Under the pieces are notes generated by a model that was given only the letters and a program-made list of their open reading frames with translations, had not been told where the DNA came from and made no database searches. A stretch of DNA of 64,000 nt. Origin: Trebonia kvetii. GTDB lineage: Bacteria; Actinomycetota; Actinomycetes; Streptosporangiales; Streptosporangiaceae. Position numbers and translations under genes: made by a program. The stretch covers positions 434,001 to 498,000 of the forward strand of contig NZ_RPFW01000002.1 of the NCBI RefSeq assembly GCF_007827045.1, in the 5' to 3' direction. This document shows, in pieces, positions 48,629 to 56,889 of this stretch; the first letter of the stretch is position 1; each line of letters begins with the position of its first letter.

Positions 48629-50109
48629 ACGCGGCCTCAGCCGGGCGGGCCTGCGCCCTGGGACTCGACCTGGGCACCAGCTCGGCAAAGGCGGTGGTGA
48701 TCGACACCGAGGGCGCGGTTCTGTCGCAGGCGTCCGCCGGCTACGCCGTGACCGCGGCGCGGGCCGGCTACGCCGAGAGCGAGCCGGGCGACTGGTGGCA
48801 GGCGGTGACCGCCAGCGCTCGCGAGGCCGTGCGCGCGGCTGGCACTCAGCCCGCGTCCATCGGGCTGTCGGGCCAGATGCACGGCCTGGTGCTGACGACG
48901 GCCGGCGGCGAGGCGCTGCGTCCCGCCCTGCTGTGGCCCGACACCCGGGCGGCCGGCGCGCTGCGCGCCTACCGGCTGCTCGGCCCGGCCGCGCTTGCCC
49001 GGCTGGCCAACCCGCTGGCGCCAGGCATGGCCGGGCCGCTGCTCGCCTGGATCGCGGAGCACGAACCGCGCACCTACTCCGCTGCCCGCTGGGCGCTGCA
49101 GCCCAAAGACTGGCTCCGCGCCCGCCTCACCGGCGAGGTCCTTGCCGAGCCCAGTGATGCCTCGGGGACCCTGCTCTACGACGTGCCAGGCGACCGCTGG
49201 GACACCGAGACGGTCAGCGCGCTCGGCCTCGACTCCGCCATGCTGGCGCCGCTACTGCCCTCGTCGGGAGCGCCCGCCGGCTTCCTCACGCCCGCGGTCG
49301 CGGCCGAGCTCGGGCTGCCCGCGGGCATCCCCGTCGCGGCCGGGGCCGCGGACACGGCCGCGGCCGTCCTCGGCAGCGGCGTGGTCAGCGGCGCCGACAT
49401 TCAGCTCACGGTCGGCACCGGCGCGCAGGTCATCCGCCCGGCGGCCGCGCCGGTCAGCCGGGCCGGCGCCGGGGTCAACCTGTACCGGTCGGCCACCCCC
49501 GAGGGCTGGTATCAAATGGGCGCCACCCTCAGCGCGGGACTCAGCCTCAACTGGGTGCGCGAGACCATGAACGCCAGCTGGGACGAGCTGTACGCGAGCG
49601 CCGGCCAGCCGGGCCAGGCGAACGACCCGATCTTCGTCCCGCACCTGTCCGGTGAGCGCACGCCGTATGCCGACCCGGCGCTGCGCGGCTCGTGGACCGC
49701 GCTGTCCCTGGCGGACGACCGGACGTCGCTGCTGCGCAGCGCGCTCGAGGGGACCGCCTTCGCCATCCGCGACGCGCTTGACGCGCTGCTGGCCGGCGAG
49801 CGGCCGCCGCTGCTGCGGCTGGCAGGCGGCGGCACCCTGGCCGCCGGCTGGCGCCAGCTGCTCGCGGACGTGCTCGGGCTGCCGCTGCACGCGGTCGACG
49901 TGTCCGCCGCGTCCGGCCGCGGCGCGGCGCTTCTCGGGGCTTGCGCGGCGGGCCAGCTGAGCTTCGCCGACATCCAGGGACCGCTGGCGCCGCGAGCCCG
50001 CCTGGTGGCCGAGCCGGACCCGGCGGCGGCCGCCTTCCACGCCGAACGACACGCGAGGTTCCGGCGCACGGTCGCCGCCCTCGCCCATTCCAACAAAGGA
50101 CCAGCATGA
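48625..50109 (+). CDS. FGGY-family carbohydrate kinase (xylulokinase-like)
   Basis: The 494-residue kinase has the FGGY N-terminal phosphate motif (LGLDLGTSSAKAVV), the substrate loop (SIGLSGQMHGLV), a conserved PDTRA element and the C-terminal adenosine loop (LRLAGGGTLAAGWRQLLADV). This fits xylulokinase, acting on xylulose made from xylitol or arabitol by the neighbouring dehydrogenases. The GTG at 48625 overlaps the previous stop (GTGA); GTG 48613 is an alternative. Confidence 0.88.
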   Translation: MNAASAGRACALGLDLGTSSAKAVVIDTEGAVLSQASAGYAVTAARAGYAESEPGDWWQAVTASAREAVRAAGTQPASIGLSGQMHGLVLTTAGGEALRPALLWPDTRAAGALRAYRLLGPAALARLANPLAPGMAGPLLAWIAEHEPRTYSAARWALQPKDWLRARLTGEVLAEPSDASGTLLYDVPGDRWDTETVSALGLDSAMLAPLLPSSGAPAGFLTPAVAAELGLPAGIPVAAGAADTAAAVLGSGVVSGADIQLTVGTGAQVIRPAAAPVSRAGAGVNLYRSATPEGWYQMGATLSAGLSLNWVRETMNASWDELYASAGQPGQANDPIFVPHLSGERTPYADPALRGSWTALSLADDRTSLLRSALEGTAFAIRDALDALLAGERPPLLRLAGGGTLAAGWRQLLADVLGLPLHAVDVSAASGRGAALLGACAAGQLSFADIQGPLAPRARLVAEPDPAAAAFHAERHARFRRTVAALAHSNKGPA

Positions 50110-51632
50110 CCAGCCTGACCGAGGAAGCCCTGCCCCTGCTGACCGCCGGGGTGTCCCTGCCTCGCTACGACCGCGGCGCCGTCACCACCGGAATCGTCCA
50201 TATCGGCGTCGGCAACTTCCACCGCTCGCACCAGGCGATGTACCTCGACACGCTGATGAATGACGGCGCGGCGCTGGACTGGGGCATCTGCGGCATCGGC
50301 CTGCAGCCGTCCAACGCCGCCATGCGCGACGCCCTGGCCGCCCAGGACGGCCTGTACACCCTGGTCATCAGGCACGGCGACGGCAGCTGGGACGCCCGCG
50401 TCATCGGGTCGGTCGTGGAGTACCTCTTCGCGCCCGACGACCCGCAAGCCGCCATCGAGAAGCTGGCCGACCCGGCGACCCGCATCGTCTCGCTCACCGT
50501 CACGGAAGGCGGCTACTACCTCGACGCAGTCACCGGTGAGTTCAATGCCGCCGACCAGGCGATCCAGGCCGACCTGGCCCCCGGGGCGGTGCCGCGCACG
50601 CTCTTCGGCCTGGTGACCGAGGCGCTCGCCCGCCGCCGCGCGCGGGGCGTGCCCGCCTTCACCGTCCTGTCGTGCGACAACATCCAGGGCAACGGGCACA
50701 TCAGCGCGCGCACGTTCACCGCGTTCGCCCGGCTGCGCGATCCTGAGCTTGCCGACTGGATAGCCGGCCACGTCCGCTTCCCCAACTGCATGGTCGACCG
50801 GATCACGCCCAAGACGACCGACGAGGACAGGGCCGAGCTGAGCCGCCGGTTCGGTATCGATGACCAGTGGCCGGTGCTGTGCGAGCCGTTCACGCAATGG
50901 GTGCTGGAAGACGACTTCGCCGACGGCCGGCCGCCGCTGCAGGACGCGGGCGTGCAGATCGTGCCCGACGTGGAGCCGTATGAGCTGATGAAGCTCCGGC
51001 TGCTCAACGCCAGCCATCACGCGCTGTGCTACCCGGGTCACCTGACGGGCCTCCGCTTCGTGCATGAGGTCACCACCGACCCGCTGTTCGCCGGGTTCCT
51101 GCTCGACTACATGACAGGCGAGGCGATACCGACGCTGCGCCCGGTGCCCGGCGTTGACCTGGCCGGGTACGCTCACCAGCTCATCGAGCGCTTCTCCAAC
51201 CCCGAGGTGCGTGACACCGTGGCCCGGCTGTGCGCCAACGCCTCCGACTGCATTCCCAAGTTCCTGCTGCCCGTCATCAGGGAACAGCTCGCCGCCGGGC
51301 GGCCGGTCACCAGGTCCGCCGCGGTCGTCGCCACCTGGGCCCGCTACGCTGAGGGCACCGACGAGAACGGCGAGCCGCATGAGCTCGACGACGACCTCGC
51401 GCCGCAGCTGCGGGCCGCGGCCCGACGGCAGCGCGAGCAGCCGACCGCGTTTCTTGACGGCAACCGCGCGGTCTTCGGCGAACTCGCCGACGAGCCCCGG
51501 TTCACCCGCGTGTACACCGCGATCCTTGGCTCGCTGATCGAGCGGGGTGTCAGGGAAACCTACGCGGACCTTGACCGCTTCGCCGACAGGCCCGTGTTCG
51601 GGGGGCCCGTGCTTGAGAGGAGCGAACAGTGA
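50106..51632 (+). CDS. mannitol dehydrogenase family protein
   Basis: The 508-residue long-chain polyol dehydrogenase shows IVHIGVGNFHRSHQ for NAD binding and the catalytic Lys/Asn/His group (KLRLLNASHHALCY). Family members oxidise mannitol, arabitol or uronate products to ketoses. AAAGGA precedes ATG 50106, which overlaps the kinase stop (ATGA). With the kinase it would turn a polyol into a ketose phosphate. Confidence 0.9.
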   Translation: MTSLTEEALPLLTAGVSLPRYDRGAVTTGIVHIGVGNFHRSHQAMYLDTLMNDGAALDWGICGIGLQPSNAAMRDALAAQDGLYTLVIRHGDGSWDARVIGSVVEYLFAPDDPQAAIEKLADPATRIVSLTVTEGGYYLDAVTGEFNAADQAIQADLAPGAVPRTLFGLVTEALARRRARGVPAFTVLSCDNIQGNGHISARTFTAFARLRDPELADWIAGHVRFPNCMVDRITPKTTDEDRAELSRRFGIDDQWPVLCEPFTQWVLEDDFADGRPPLQDAGVQIVPDVEPYELMKLRLLNASHHALCYPGHLTGLRFVHEVTTDPLFAGFLLDYMTGEAIPTLRPVPGVDLAGYAHQLIERFSNPEVRDTVARLCANASDCIPKFLLPVIREQLAAGRPVTRSAAVVATWARYAEGTDENGEPHELDDDLAPQLRAAARRQREQPTAFLDGNRAVFGELADEPRFTRVYTAILGSLIERGVRETYADLDRFADRPVFGGPVLERSEQ

Positions 51633-52642
51633 CCATGCGGCGCGTCGTCGTCTACCCGGGCCGGATCGCGGTCGAGCCCGCCGACATTCCCGTCCCCCGC
51701 CCGGACGAGGCCCTGGTCCGCACGCTCGCGGCGGGCGTGTGCGGATCGGACCTGCACGCGGCCCGCGGGCGGCACCCCTTCGTCGCGCTGCCCTACCGGC
51801 CGGGTCATGAGGTCGTCGGGATCATCGAGACCGCGGCCGGGGGCCGCACGCCGGGACAGCGGGTCATCGTGACGCCCTACCTGCCCTGCTGGCACTGCAA
51901 GATGTGCACCTCCGGGCGGGAGAACCTGTGCGAGAACCTGCAGTTCTTCGGCTGCGGTTATCCGCAGGGCGGCATGGCGGACTTCTTCACGCTGCCCGGC
52001 GACCGGCTGTTCCCGGTGCCTGACGCCCTCGACGACCACAGCGCGGCGCTCATCGAGCCGCTGTCCACGCCGGTGCACGCCGTCCGGTTGGCGGGCGACG
52101 TCACCGGCCGTTCCGTCGCCGTTCTCGGGGCCGGGACCATCGGGCTGTTCACCCTCGCGGTGCTGCGCGCGCACGGCGCGGGGAAGATCGTCAGCACCGA
52201 CCCGAATCCCGGCAAACGCGACCGGGCCGCGGCACTCGGCGCCGACGTGACCATCGACGCGCGCTCGCCGGACGTCACCGGGCAGGTGCGGAAGTCGCTG
52301 GGCGGAAGTGCGGACATCGTCTTCGACTGCGTCGCCGTCCAGTCGTCGACGGACCAGGCGATCGCCATCGCCGACAGGGGCGGAACGGTCGTCGTCGTCG
52401 GCGTCCCGGCCAGCGCGGTCACCGTCCCGCTGCCGATCGTGCAGGACCACCAGATCCGCATCCAGGGCAGCGCCACCTATCTTCCCGAGGACTACCGGGA
52501 ATCGGCCGGGCTGCTCGGCCAGGGTGCCGTCAGGGCCGCGGACTTCGTGACCGCCACCCGGCCGCTCGCGCAGGTGGCCGAGGCCTTCGAGATCGCCGCT
52601 TCGGGCAATCACGTGAAGGTTCTCGTGACCACGTCAGGTTGA
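51629..52642 (+). CDS. zinc-binding alcohol/polyol dehydrogenase, ends at TnpB element
   Basis: The 337-residue medium-chain dehydrogenase has catalytic-zinc residues (GVCGSDLH, GHEVVG), structural Cys (CWHCKMCTSGRENLC) and a Rossmann motif (VLGAGTIGLFTLA). GTG 51629 overlaps the previous stop (GTGA) after GAGAGGAG. The last two codons and stop (GGT TGA) lie at the right end of the second TnpB element, whose end may have supplied this terminus. It is the last gene of the polyol operon. Confidence 0.85.
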   Translation: MTMRRVVVYPGRIAVEPADIPVPRPDEALVRTLAAGVCGSDLHAARGRHPFVALPYRPGHEVVGIIETAAGGRTPGQRVIVTPYLPCWHCKMCTSGRENLCENLQFFGCGYPQGGMADFFTLPGDRLFPVPDALDDHSAALIEPLSTPVHAVRLAGDVTGRSVAVLGAGTIGLFTLAVLRAHGAGKIVSTDPNPGKRDRAAALGADVTIDARSPDVTGQVRKSLGGSADIVFDCVAVQSSTDQAIAIADRGGTVVVVGVPASAVTVPLPIVQDHQIRIQGSATYLPEDYRESAGLLGQGAVRAADFVTATRPLAQVAEAFEIAASGNHVKVLVTTSG

Positions 52643-52740
52643 CTACTCCCCGTCCTGAGGAACGGGGATTCCGGCCCTCACGGGCCGGGGTTCCTGTTTC
52701 ACGGCCGACCGCACCCGGGAGGTCCCGGGGTGTCTGACAT
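52638..52740 (-). ncRNA. predicted right-end guide RNA with terminal hairpin
   Basis: The right end holds the hairpin CCCCGTTCCTCAGGACGGGG on the minus strand (52667-52648), a form typical of TnpB guide-RNA 3' ends. Bases below 52638 on the minus strand would be the guide and lie inside the dehydrogenase gene. Extent and transcription are inferred. Confidence 0.35.
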
Positions 52741-53854
52741 CAGCTCCGCAGGCAGTAACGGCAAGACCTGCCGCCAGGATGTTCTTGGCGGCGTTGACGT
52801 CCCGGTCGTGCCGGGTGCCGCAGGACGGGCAGTGCCATGTCCGGGTGCTGAGCGGGAGTTCTGTGAGCTGGTGCCCGCAGGCGGAGCAGGTCTTGCTGCT
52901 CGGAAAGAACCGGCCGGTCACGATCAGCCGCCGCCCGGCCCTGGCCGCCTTGTACTCGAGCTGACGCCTGAACTCACCCCAGCCGCAGTCGGAGATCGCC
53001 TTGGCCAGCGGCCGGTTGCGGACCATGTTCTTCACGGCAAGGTCCTCGATCACGAGCAGGTCGTGGTCGCGGACCAGCCTGGCCGATGTGCGGTGCAGGA
53101 AATCGGCCCGCGACGCGCGGACCTTGCGGTGCGCCCGGGCCACCTTGGCCCTGGCCTTGGCCCGGTTCGCCGACCCCTGCTGGCAGCGGGCCAGGCGCCG
53201 CTGGTAACGGGCCAGGCTGCGTTCCCGCCGGGCCAGGCGGCGCGGGTTCGCGATCTTGTGCCCGTCGCTGGTGACGGCGAAGTCGGTGATGCCCAGGTCC
53301 ACACCCACGACGGCACCGGCGGCGGGAAGCGGCGCGGGCTCGGGCACCTCGACGGCGAAGGAGACGTACCAGCGCCCGCACGGGTCGCGGGACACCGTCA
53401 CCGTGCTCGGCTCGATGGACGCCGGGTCGATGTGCGGCCACGACCAGGCGAACGCCAGCGGCGTGCTCATCTTGGCGAGGAACAGCTGCCCGTCGCGGTA
53501 CCGGAACCCCGAGCGGGTGTACTCGGCGCACTGCCGCCCGCCGCGGGACTTGTACCGGGGGCAGCGGGCGCGGCCGGCGAAGAAGCCGGCGAACGCGGCC
53601 TGCTGGTGGCGGAGCGCCTGCTGCAGGGGGACGCTGGACACCTCAGTCAGCCAGCCGAGGTCGTCGGTGGCCTTCAAGGCGGTCAGGTACGCGCTGGCCT
53701 GGGCGTAGCTCGTGCTGGCCTGCTCGGTGCGGTAGCGGTCTTGGCGCCAGGCCAGGGTGCGGTTCCACACGACGCGGACGCAGCCGAAGGTGCGGTTCAG
53801 CACGCTCGCTTGTTCGGGATCTGGGTAGGCCCGGCACTTGTATGCCGTACGCAT
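52643..53854 (-). CDS. tnpB: RNA-guided endonuclease TnpB
   Basis: The 403-residue protein has intact RuvC motifs (GVDLGITDF, VIEDLAVKNM, DRDVNAAKN) and a zinc finger (CSACGHQ...CPSCG). It starts with AYKCRAYPDPEQASVL, the usual TnpB opening. It is only distantly similar to the TnpB at 18682-19971, so the two elements are separate acquisitions. The final residues (IPVPQDGE) are encoded by the right-end hairpin, so the coding and RNA functions overlap. Confidence 0.9.
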   Translation of the reverse strand: MRTAYKCRAYPDPEQASVLNRTFGCVRVVWNRTLAWRQDRYRTEQASTSYAQASAYLTALKATDDLGWLTEVSSVPLQQALRHQQAAFAGFFAGRARCPRYKSRGGRQCAEYTRSGFRYRDGQLFLAKMSTPLAFAWSWPHIDPASIEPSTVTVSRDPCGRWYVSFAVEVPEPAPLPAAGAVVGVDLGITDFAVTSDGHKIANPRRLARRERSLARYQRRLARCQQGSANRAKARAKVARAHRKVRASRADFLHRTSARLVRDHDLLVIEDLAVKNMVRNRPLAKAISDCGWGEFRRQLEYKAARAGRRLIVTGRFFPSSKTCSACGHQLTELPLSTRTWHCPSCGTRHDRDVNAAKNILAAGLAVTACGADVRHPGTSRVRSAVKQEPRPVRAGIPVPQDGE

Positions 53855-53909
53855 GTTTGAATTCTACCGGAAGGAACCGTCATGGATGAGCCGACACGCG
53901 GAAGGGGGA

Positions 53910-53953
53910 GCGGCGTTTCCTCCCCGGCCTGAAGGCCGGGGTCTCCACGCCGC
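53910..53953. repeat. large composite hairpin at the left end of the TnpB element
   Basis: An inner 8-bp stem (CCCCGGCC/GGCCGGGG, 53922-53929 and 53934-53941) with a TGAA loop sits inside an outer 7-bp stem (GCGGCGT/ACGCCGC, 53910-53916 and 53947-53953). IS200/IS605 ends carry such subterminal hairpins, recognised by TnpA. It could alternatively be the right end of another, lost element. Confidence 0.6.
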
Positions 53954-54024
53954 AACTTCGATGACGAACCAGCCAGTCGCGTCCGGGCTGGCGCATGCGC
54001 ACGCGGGTGTCTGGCGGCCCGGGT

Positions 54025-54333
54025 TCAGGGCGCTGATCCCGCTGGCGGCTTTGCCGCGTCGGCTCGGTAGCCGGTCTGGGTGAGCATCCGGCGCAGGTTG
54101 ACAACTGCCTGGGTGGTGATGTCCTTGTGGCGGGGCGGCTCGAAGTACTCGGTCTGGGCCCCGATGGTGACGGCGACCTTGCCGTCGTGCCGCTCCTCGG
54201 CTGAGCCGACCGCCGCCAGCAGCGACAGCACGGCGCGCCACCCGATGTTGTGGCCCGCGGGATGCTGGAAGATCTGGCGCAGCGTGCTGCGCTGATGCTT
54301 ACTGAGATGTGCTGGCTGCGACGGTACTGGCAT
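54025..54333 (-). CDS. small hypothetical protein with HicA/YcfA-like features
   Basis: The 102-residue product has LSKHQRSTLRQIFQHPAGHN, WRAVLSLLAAVG and ERHDGKVAVTIGAQTEYF followed by PRHKDI, a small alpha/beta pattern resembling HicA-type mRNA interferase folds. The HicA catalytic His is not clearly placed, so the toxin reading is only a suggestion. AGGAG precedes ATG 54333. A small HTH protein lies upstream on the same strand, in the position of a possible partner regulator. Confidence 0.5.
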   Translation of the reverse strand: MPVPSQPAHLSKHQRSTLRQIFQHPAGHNIGWRAVLSLLAAVGSAEERHDGKVAVTIGAQTEYFEPPRHKDITTQAVVNLRRMLTQTGYRADAAKPPAGSAP

Positions 54334-54435
54334 GGGTGCTCCTGTCCGCTCCGCTCCCGGGGGGGCGGAGCTGCGGGTATTCCAGCTGCGGGCACTGCTG
54401 TCGCGCCGGCGGCGTTCCTGCCCCGCGCCGGCCGG

Positions 54436-54723
54436 TCACGGCGCCGTGCCGGCGCCGGCCAGCAGGGCCAGGATCTCGCCGATCGTGCGCTCCCGGCTGG
54501 TGGGCTCGGGGAGCGGGAGGTGGGCCTGGATCTGGTAGCGGTTGCGGCGGCCATCCTTCTGCTTGACGAGGTACCCGGCCGCGGTCAGGTCGGTCACGAT
54601 GCTGTACGCGCTGCGCTCGGTGATGCCCAGCGCCGCGGCGATGTCCCGCAGCCGGGCATCCGGGTCGTCGGCGATGCGCAGCAGGACCCGCGCGTGATTG
54701 GTCAGGAAGCTCCAGCTCTCCAC
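54436..54723 (-). CDS. small winged-helix regulator (MarR/ArsR-like)
   Basis: The 95-residue protein is a single winged helix: LTNHARVLLRIADDPDARLR, DIAAALGITERSAYSIVTDL, then the wing YLVKQKDGRRNRYQI. GTG 54723 is used. It is divergent from the LapA gene, with palindromic AT-rich sequence between them, and about 100 bases upstream of the HicA-like gene. Confidence 0.75.
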   Translation of the reverse strand: MESWSFLTNHARVLLRIADDPDARLRDIAAALGITERSAYSIVTDLTAAGYLVKQKDGRRNRYQIQAHLPLPEPTSRERTIGEILALLAGAGTAP

Positions 54724-54744
54724 GTCATGACCATACCACCGTGG

Positions 54745-54780
54745 TTTCTAGAAATACATTGCTAGTTTTATAGTTCTAGC
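54745..54780. promoter_or_regulatory. palindromic AT-rich operator/promoter region
   Basis: TTTCTAGAAA (54745-54754) is a perfect palindrome, and GCTAG (54761-54765) is repeated in inverse as CTAGC (54776-54780). The whole stretch is unusually AT-rich for this genome and lies directly upstream of the winged-helix gene. It is a likely site for autoregulation and for the divergent promoter. Confidence 0.5.
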
Positions 54781-54897
54781 ATAGAGTTGATCTTGAGACA
54801 CCGGGAAACGCCAGGCCGGCCCGGCTGGGCACCCGGGTCAGCAACGGGCAGCCGCGTCACTTGCGACCACTCCCCGTTTCGCAACGGAAGAAGCGCC

Positions 54898-55281
54898 ATG
54901 ACCGAGCCAGCCGCACCACACGCCGCCGCCACCCTGCCGCCGCCCTCGCTCAACGGCTCCGCCCCGCCGCCCCGGCCTCCGTCCGCCGCGCCCCGCCGTC
55001 GGCTGAAGACCCGCATCAGCGGCATGCGCACCGCGCTGATCGCCGGCGCCGCCGTCCTCATCGTGGTGCTGATCTTCATCATCCAGAACGCGCACGCCGT
55101 GAACATCAGCTTCCTGGGCGCGCACCTGCGCCTGTCGCTGGCCGTGGCGCTGCTGTTCGCCGTCATCGCCGGCGCGCTGATCATGGCCGCCGCGGGAACC
55201 GCGCGGATCACCCAGCTGCGCGTGATCATGCGGCGCGACCGGCACCGCCAGCCGCCCGCCCCAGCCACGCCCGGCCGGTAG
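54898..55281 (+). CDS. LapA-domain (DUF1049) membrane protein
   Basis: The 127-residue protein has a Pro/Ala-rich start, then two membrane helices (LIAGAAVLIVVLIFIIQNAH and LAVALLFAVIAGALIMAAAG) joined by a short loop containing NISFLGAHLRLSL, as in LapA/LapB-assembly-type proteins. The basic tail is cytosolic. ATG 54898 follows GGAAG. A DUF5994 gene follows after 27 bases. Confidence 0.8.
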   Translation: MTEPAAPHAAATLPPPSLNGSAPPPRPPSAAPRRRLKTRISGMRTALIAGAAVLIVVLIFIIQNAHAVNISFLGAHLRLSLAVALLFAVIAGALIMAAAGTARITQLRVIMRRDRHRQPPAPATPGR

Positions 55282-55308
55282 GCAACGGCCCCGGAAGGAG
55301 CGACGACC

Positions 55309-55941
55309 ATGACGGACACCGCCGAACGCCCCACCGCGACCAGCCTGGCACCGCGATCCCGGCCACGGCTGCGGCTGCAGCCTGACCTGTCGGCCCCCAC
55401 GCTGCTCGACGGAGGCTGGTGGCCCCGGTCGATGGACCCGGCCGCCGAGCTGCCAGGACTGATCCTGGCCATCGACGAGCGGCACGGCCCAGTCAGCCGC
55501 ATCATGCTCGGCGGGGCCGGCTGGGACGCCAGCCGGCCCCGCCGGCTGCGCGTCGATGGCCCGGCAGGCAGCCGCGTCATACGGCTCGGCTGGTTCGAGA
55601 CAATGCCCGCCGGGCTGCTCACCGCGCTCGCCCGGACCGGACGGACCGACCTGCTCACCATCCCGCCGGACACCCCCGAACCGGCGGCCCGTGCCGCCAT
55701 GGAACAGGCCGCCCAGGCCGGCAACCGCACCCACACCCCCGCCCTGCTGGCCGCCATCACCACCGGTGGCCCGCAAGCCGGCACCACACCGGACAGCATC
55801 CAGTCATCCCGGCACGTCACCAGTCCGGTAGCGGCCGGGCGTGGTGCCGATGATGCCGGCGAAGGCCGCGATGAAGCTGCTTGGGTTCGCCCAGCCGCAG
55901 GCGTGGGCCACGTAGCTCGTGTCGTGACCGTCGGCGAGTAG
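55309..55941 (+). CDS. DUF5994 family protein with run-on tail
   Basis: Residues 1-160 match DUF5994: LRLQPDLSAPTLLDGGWWPR, AAELPGLILAI, VIRLGWFETM and LLTIPPDTPEPAARAA. Family function is unknown. The frame passes the usual end near 55800 and continues 45 residues across the antisense strand of an AraC gene to 55941, so the natural stop seems lost. GGAAGGAG precedes ATG 55309. Confidence 0.72.
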   Translation: MTDTAERPTATSLAPRSRPRLRLQPDLSAPTLLDGGWWPRSMDPAAELPGLILAIDERHGPVSRIMLGGAGWDASRPRRLRVDGPAGSRVIRLGWFETMPAGLLTALARTGRTDLLTIPPDTPEPAARAAMEQAAQAGNRTHTPALLAAITTGGPQAGTTPDSIQSSRHVTSPVAAGRGADDAGEGRDEAAWVRPAAGVGHVARVVTVGE

Positions 55942-56385
55942 CACGAGCGCGTGGTAGATGCGCAGCTGCGTGCGCCATTCATAGAAGGTTATGCCGAGCT
56001 CGGTGCGGAACAGCCGGCTGAGCGTCCGGGCGCTAGCTCCCGCGGCCGCCAAGAGTTCGGCCAGTGAGGTGTTGTCCGCGGGGTCCTCGCGCAGCATCAG
56101 CGCGACGGCCCGCACCCGGTCGTCGCGCGGCTGCGGCAGGTGCAGCGGCTGCTCGCGTGCCTCGCGGAGCTCATCGACCAGGACCCGGCGCAGGCGCTCG
56201 AGCGCGGCACGGTCATAGCCGCCCGCGGCGCGGCCGTCGCCCCGCTCGCCGGTAAGGGCGAGCAGGATTTCGCGGGCCAGGCCGGAGACCAGGAACACCG
56301 CGGGATGATCCGGCGCGAGCCGGGCCGGCTGCGGTATCGAGACCGCTGCCACGACCCGCCGGCGCGATAGCACTCGCGCGCTGCA
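55804..56385 (-). pseudogene. AraC-family regulator, C-terminal part only
   Basis: The frame from about 56385 gives a linker (HPAVFLVSGLAREILLALTG) and a complete double HTH of AraC type (DNTSLAELLAAAGASARTLS, FYEWRTQLRIYHALVLLADG, YVAHACGWANPSSFIAAFAG). The N-terminal cupin sensor is missing; upstream the frame runs antisense to a dehydrogenase fragment. The DNA-binding half could still be made only if a new start exists. Confidence 0.75.
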
Positions 56386-56390
56386 GGCGG

Positions 56391-56808
56391 CAGGCGCCGA
56401 CCATGCGTTCATCGACGGGGACGGCTTGCTGGCGGCAAGCGTGCACCGGGTCTGGCCAGAGGGCGCCGATTCCGTTCTGGATCTCATTGGGACGGACACC
56501 ATCGTGGACTCGCTGCACCTGGTCCGCCGCGGCGGGACTGTGTGCATGTCGGGTTCGCTCAGCGGCTGGACGATCCCGGACTTCGAGCCGATCGCGATGA
56601 TCCCGCCGGGAACCAGGCTCACGGCCTTTCACAGCGACTGCCTCAAGGGCAGCGCGGCGCGGCCGTGCTGCAGCGGATCATCCGTCAGGTGGAAGGCGGC
56701 GTCTACCGGCCCACCATCGACCGCGTCTTCCGCCTGGAGGACATCGTCGCGGCGCACGAGTACATGGAGAGCAACCAGGCCGCGGGCAAGCTCGTGGTGC
56801 TGCCCTAG
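56391..56808 (+). pseudogene. zinc alcohol dehydrogenase/quinone reductase-type remnant
   Basis: GADHAFIDGDG and AASVHRVWPEGADSVLDLIG start a C-terminal medium-chain reductase piece, with GGTVCMSGSLSGW. Near 56645 the match shifts by one frame to AAVLQRIIRQVEGGVYRPTI and continues to AAGKLVVLP. The first half of the gene, with the zinc and Rossmann motifs, is missing. Its 5' cut abuts that of the AraC remnant. Confidence 0.75.
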
Positions 56809-56889
56809 CCAGACGCCGACGTTCAAGCCGGTCTCCTGAGGGCCGGGCTGGCCTGAGCGCGGCCCCGCCGCCCCCGGGACAAGCTACGT

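Larger units (their letters stand above)
52638..53955 (-). mobile_element. second TnpB-only IS200/IS605-type element
   Basis: The element reads on the minus strand. Its right end is TCAAC (52642-52638, minus strand), matching the first element. The left end is placed near 53955, after a large hairpin. It carries one intact tnpB and no tnpA. It landed exactly at the stop codon of the dehydrogenase gene. Confidence 0.6.

Noticed and set aside
49512..51380. 622-residue open frame on the minus strand
   Set aside because: Antisense to the kinase and mannitol-dehydrogenase genes; composition is that of a shadow frame.
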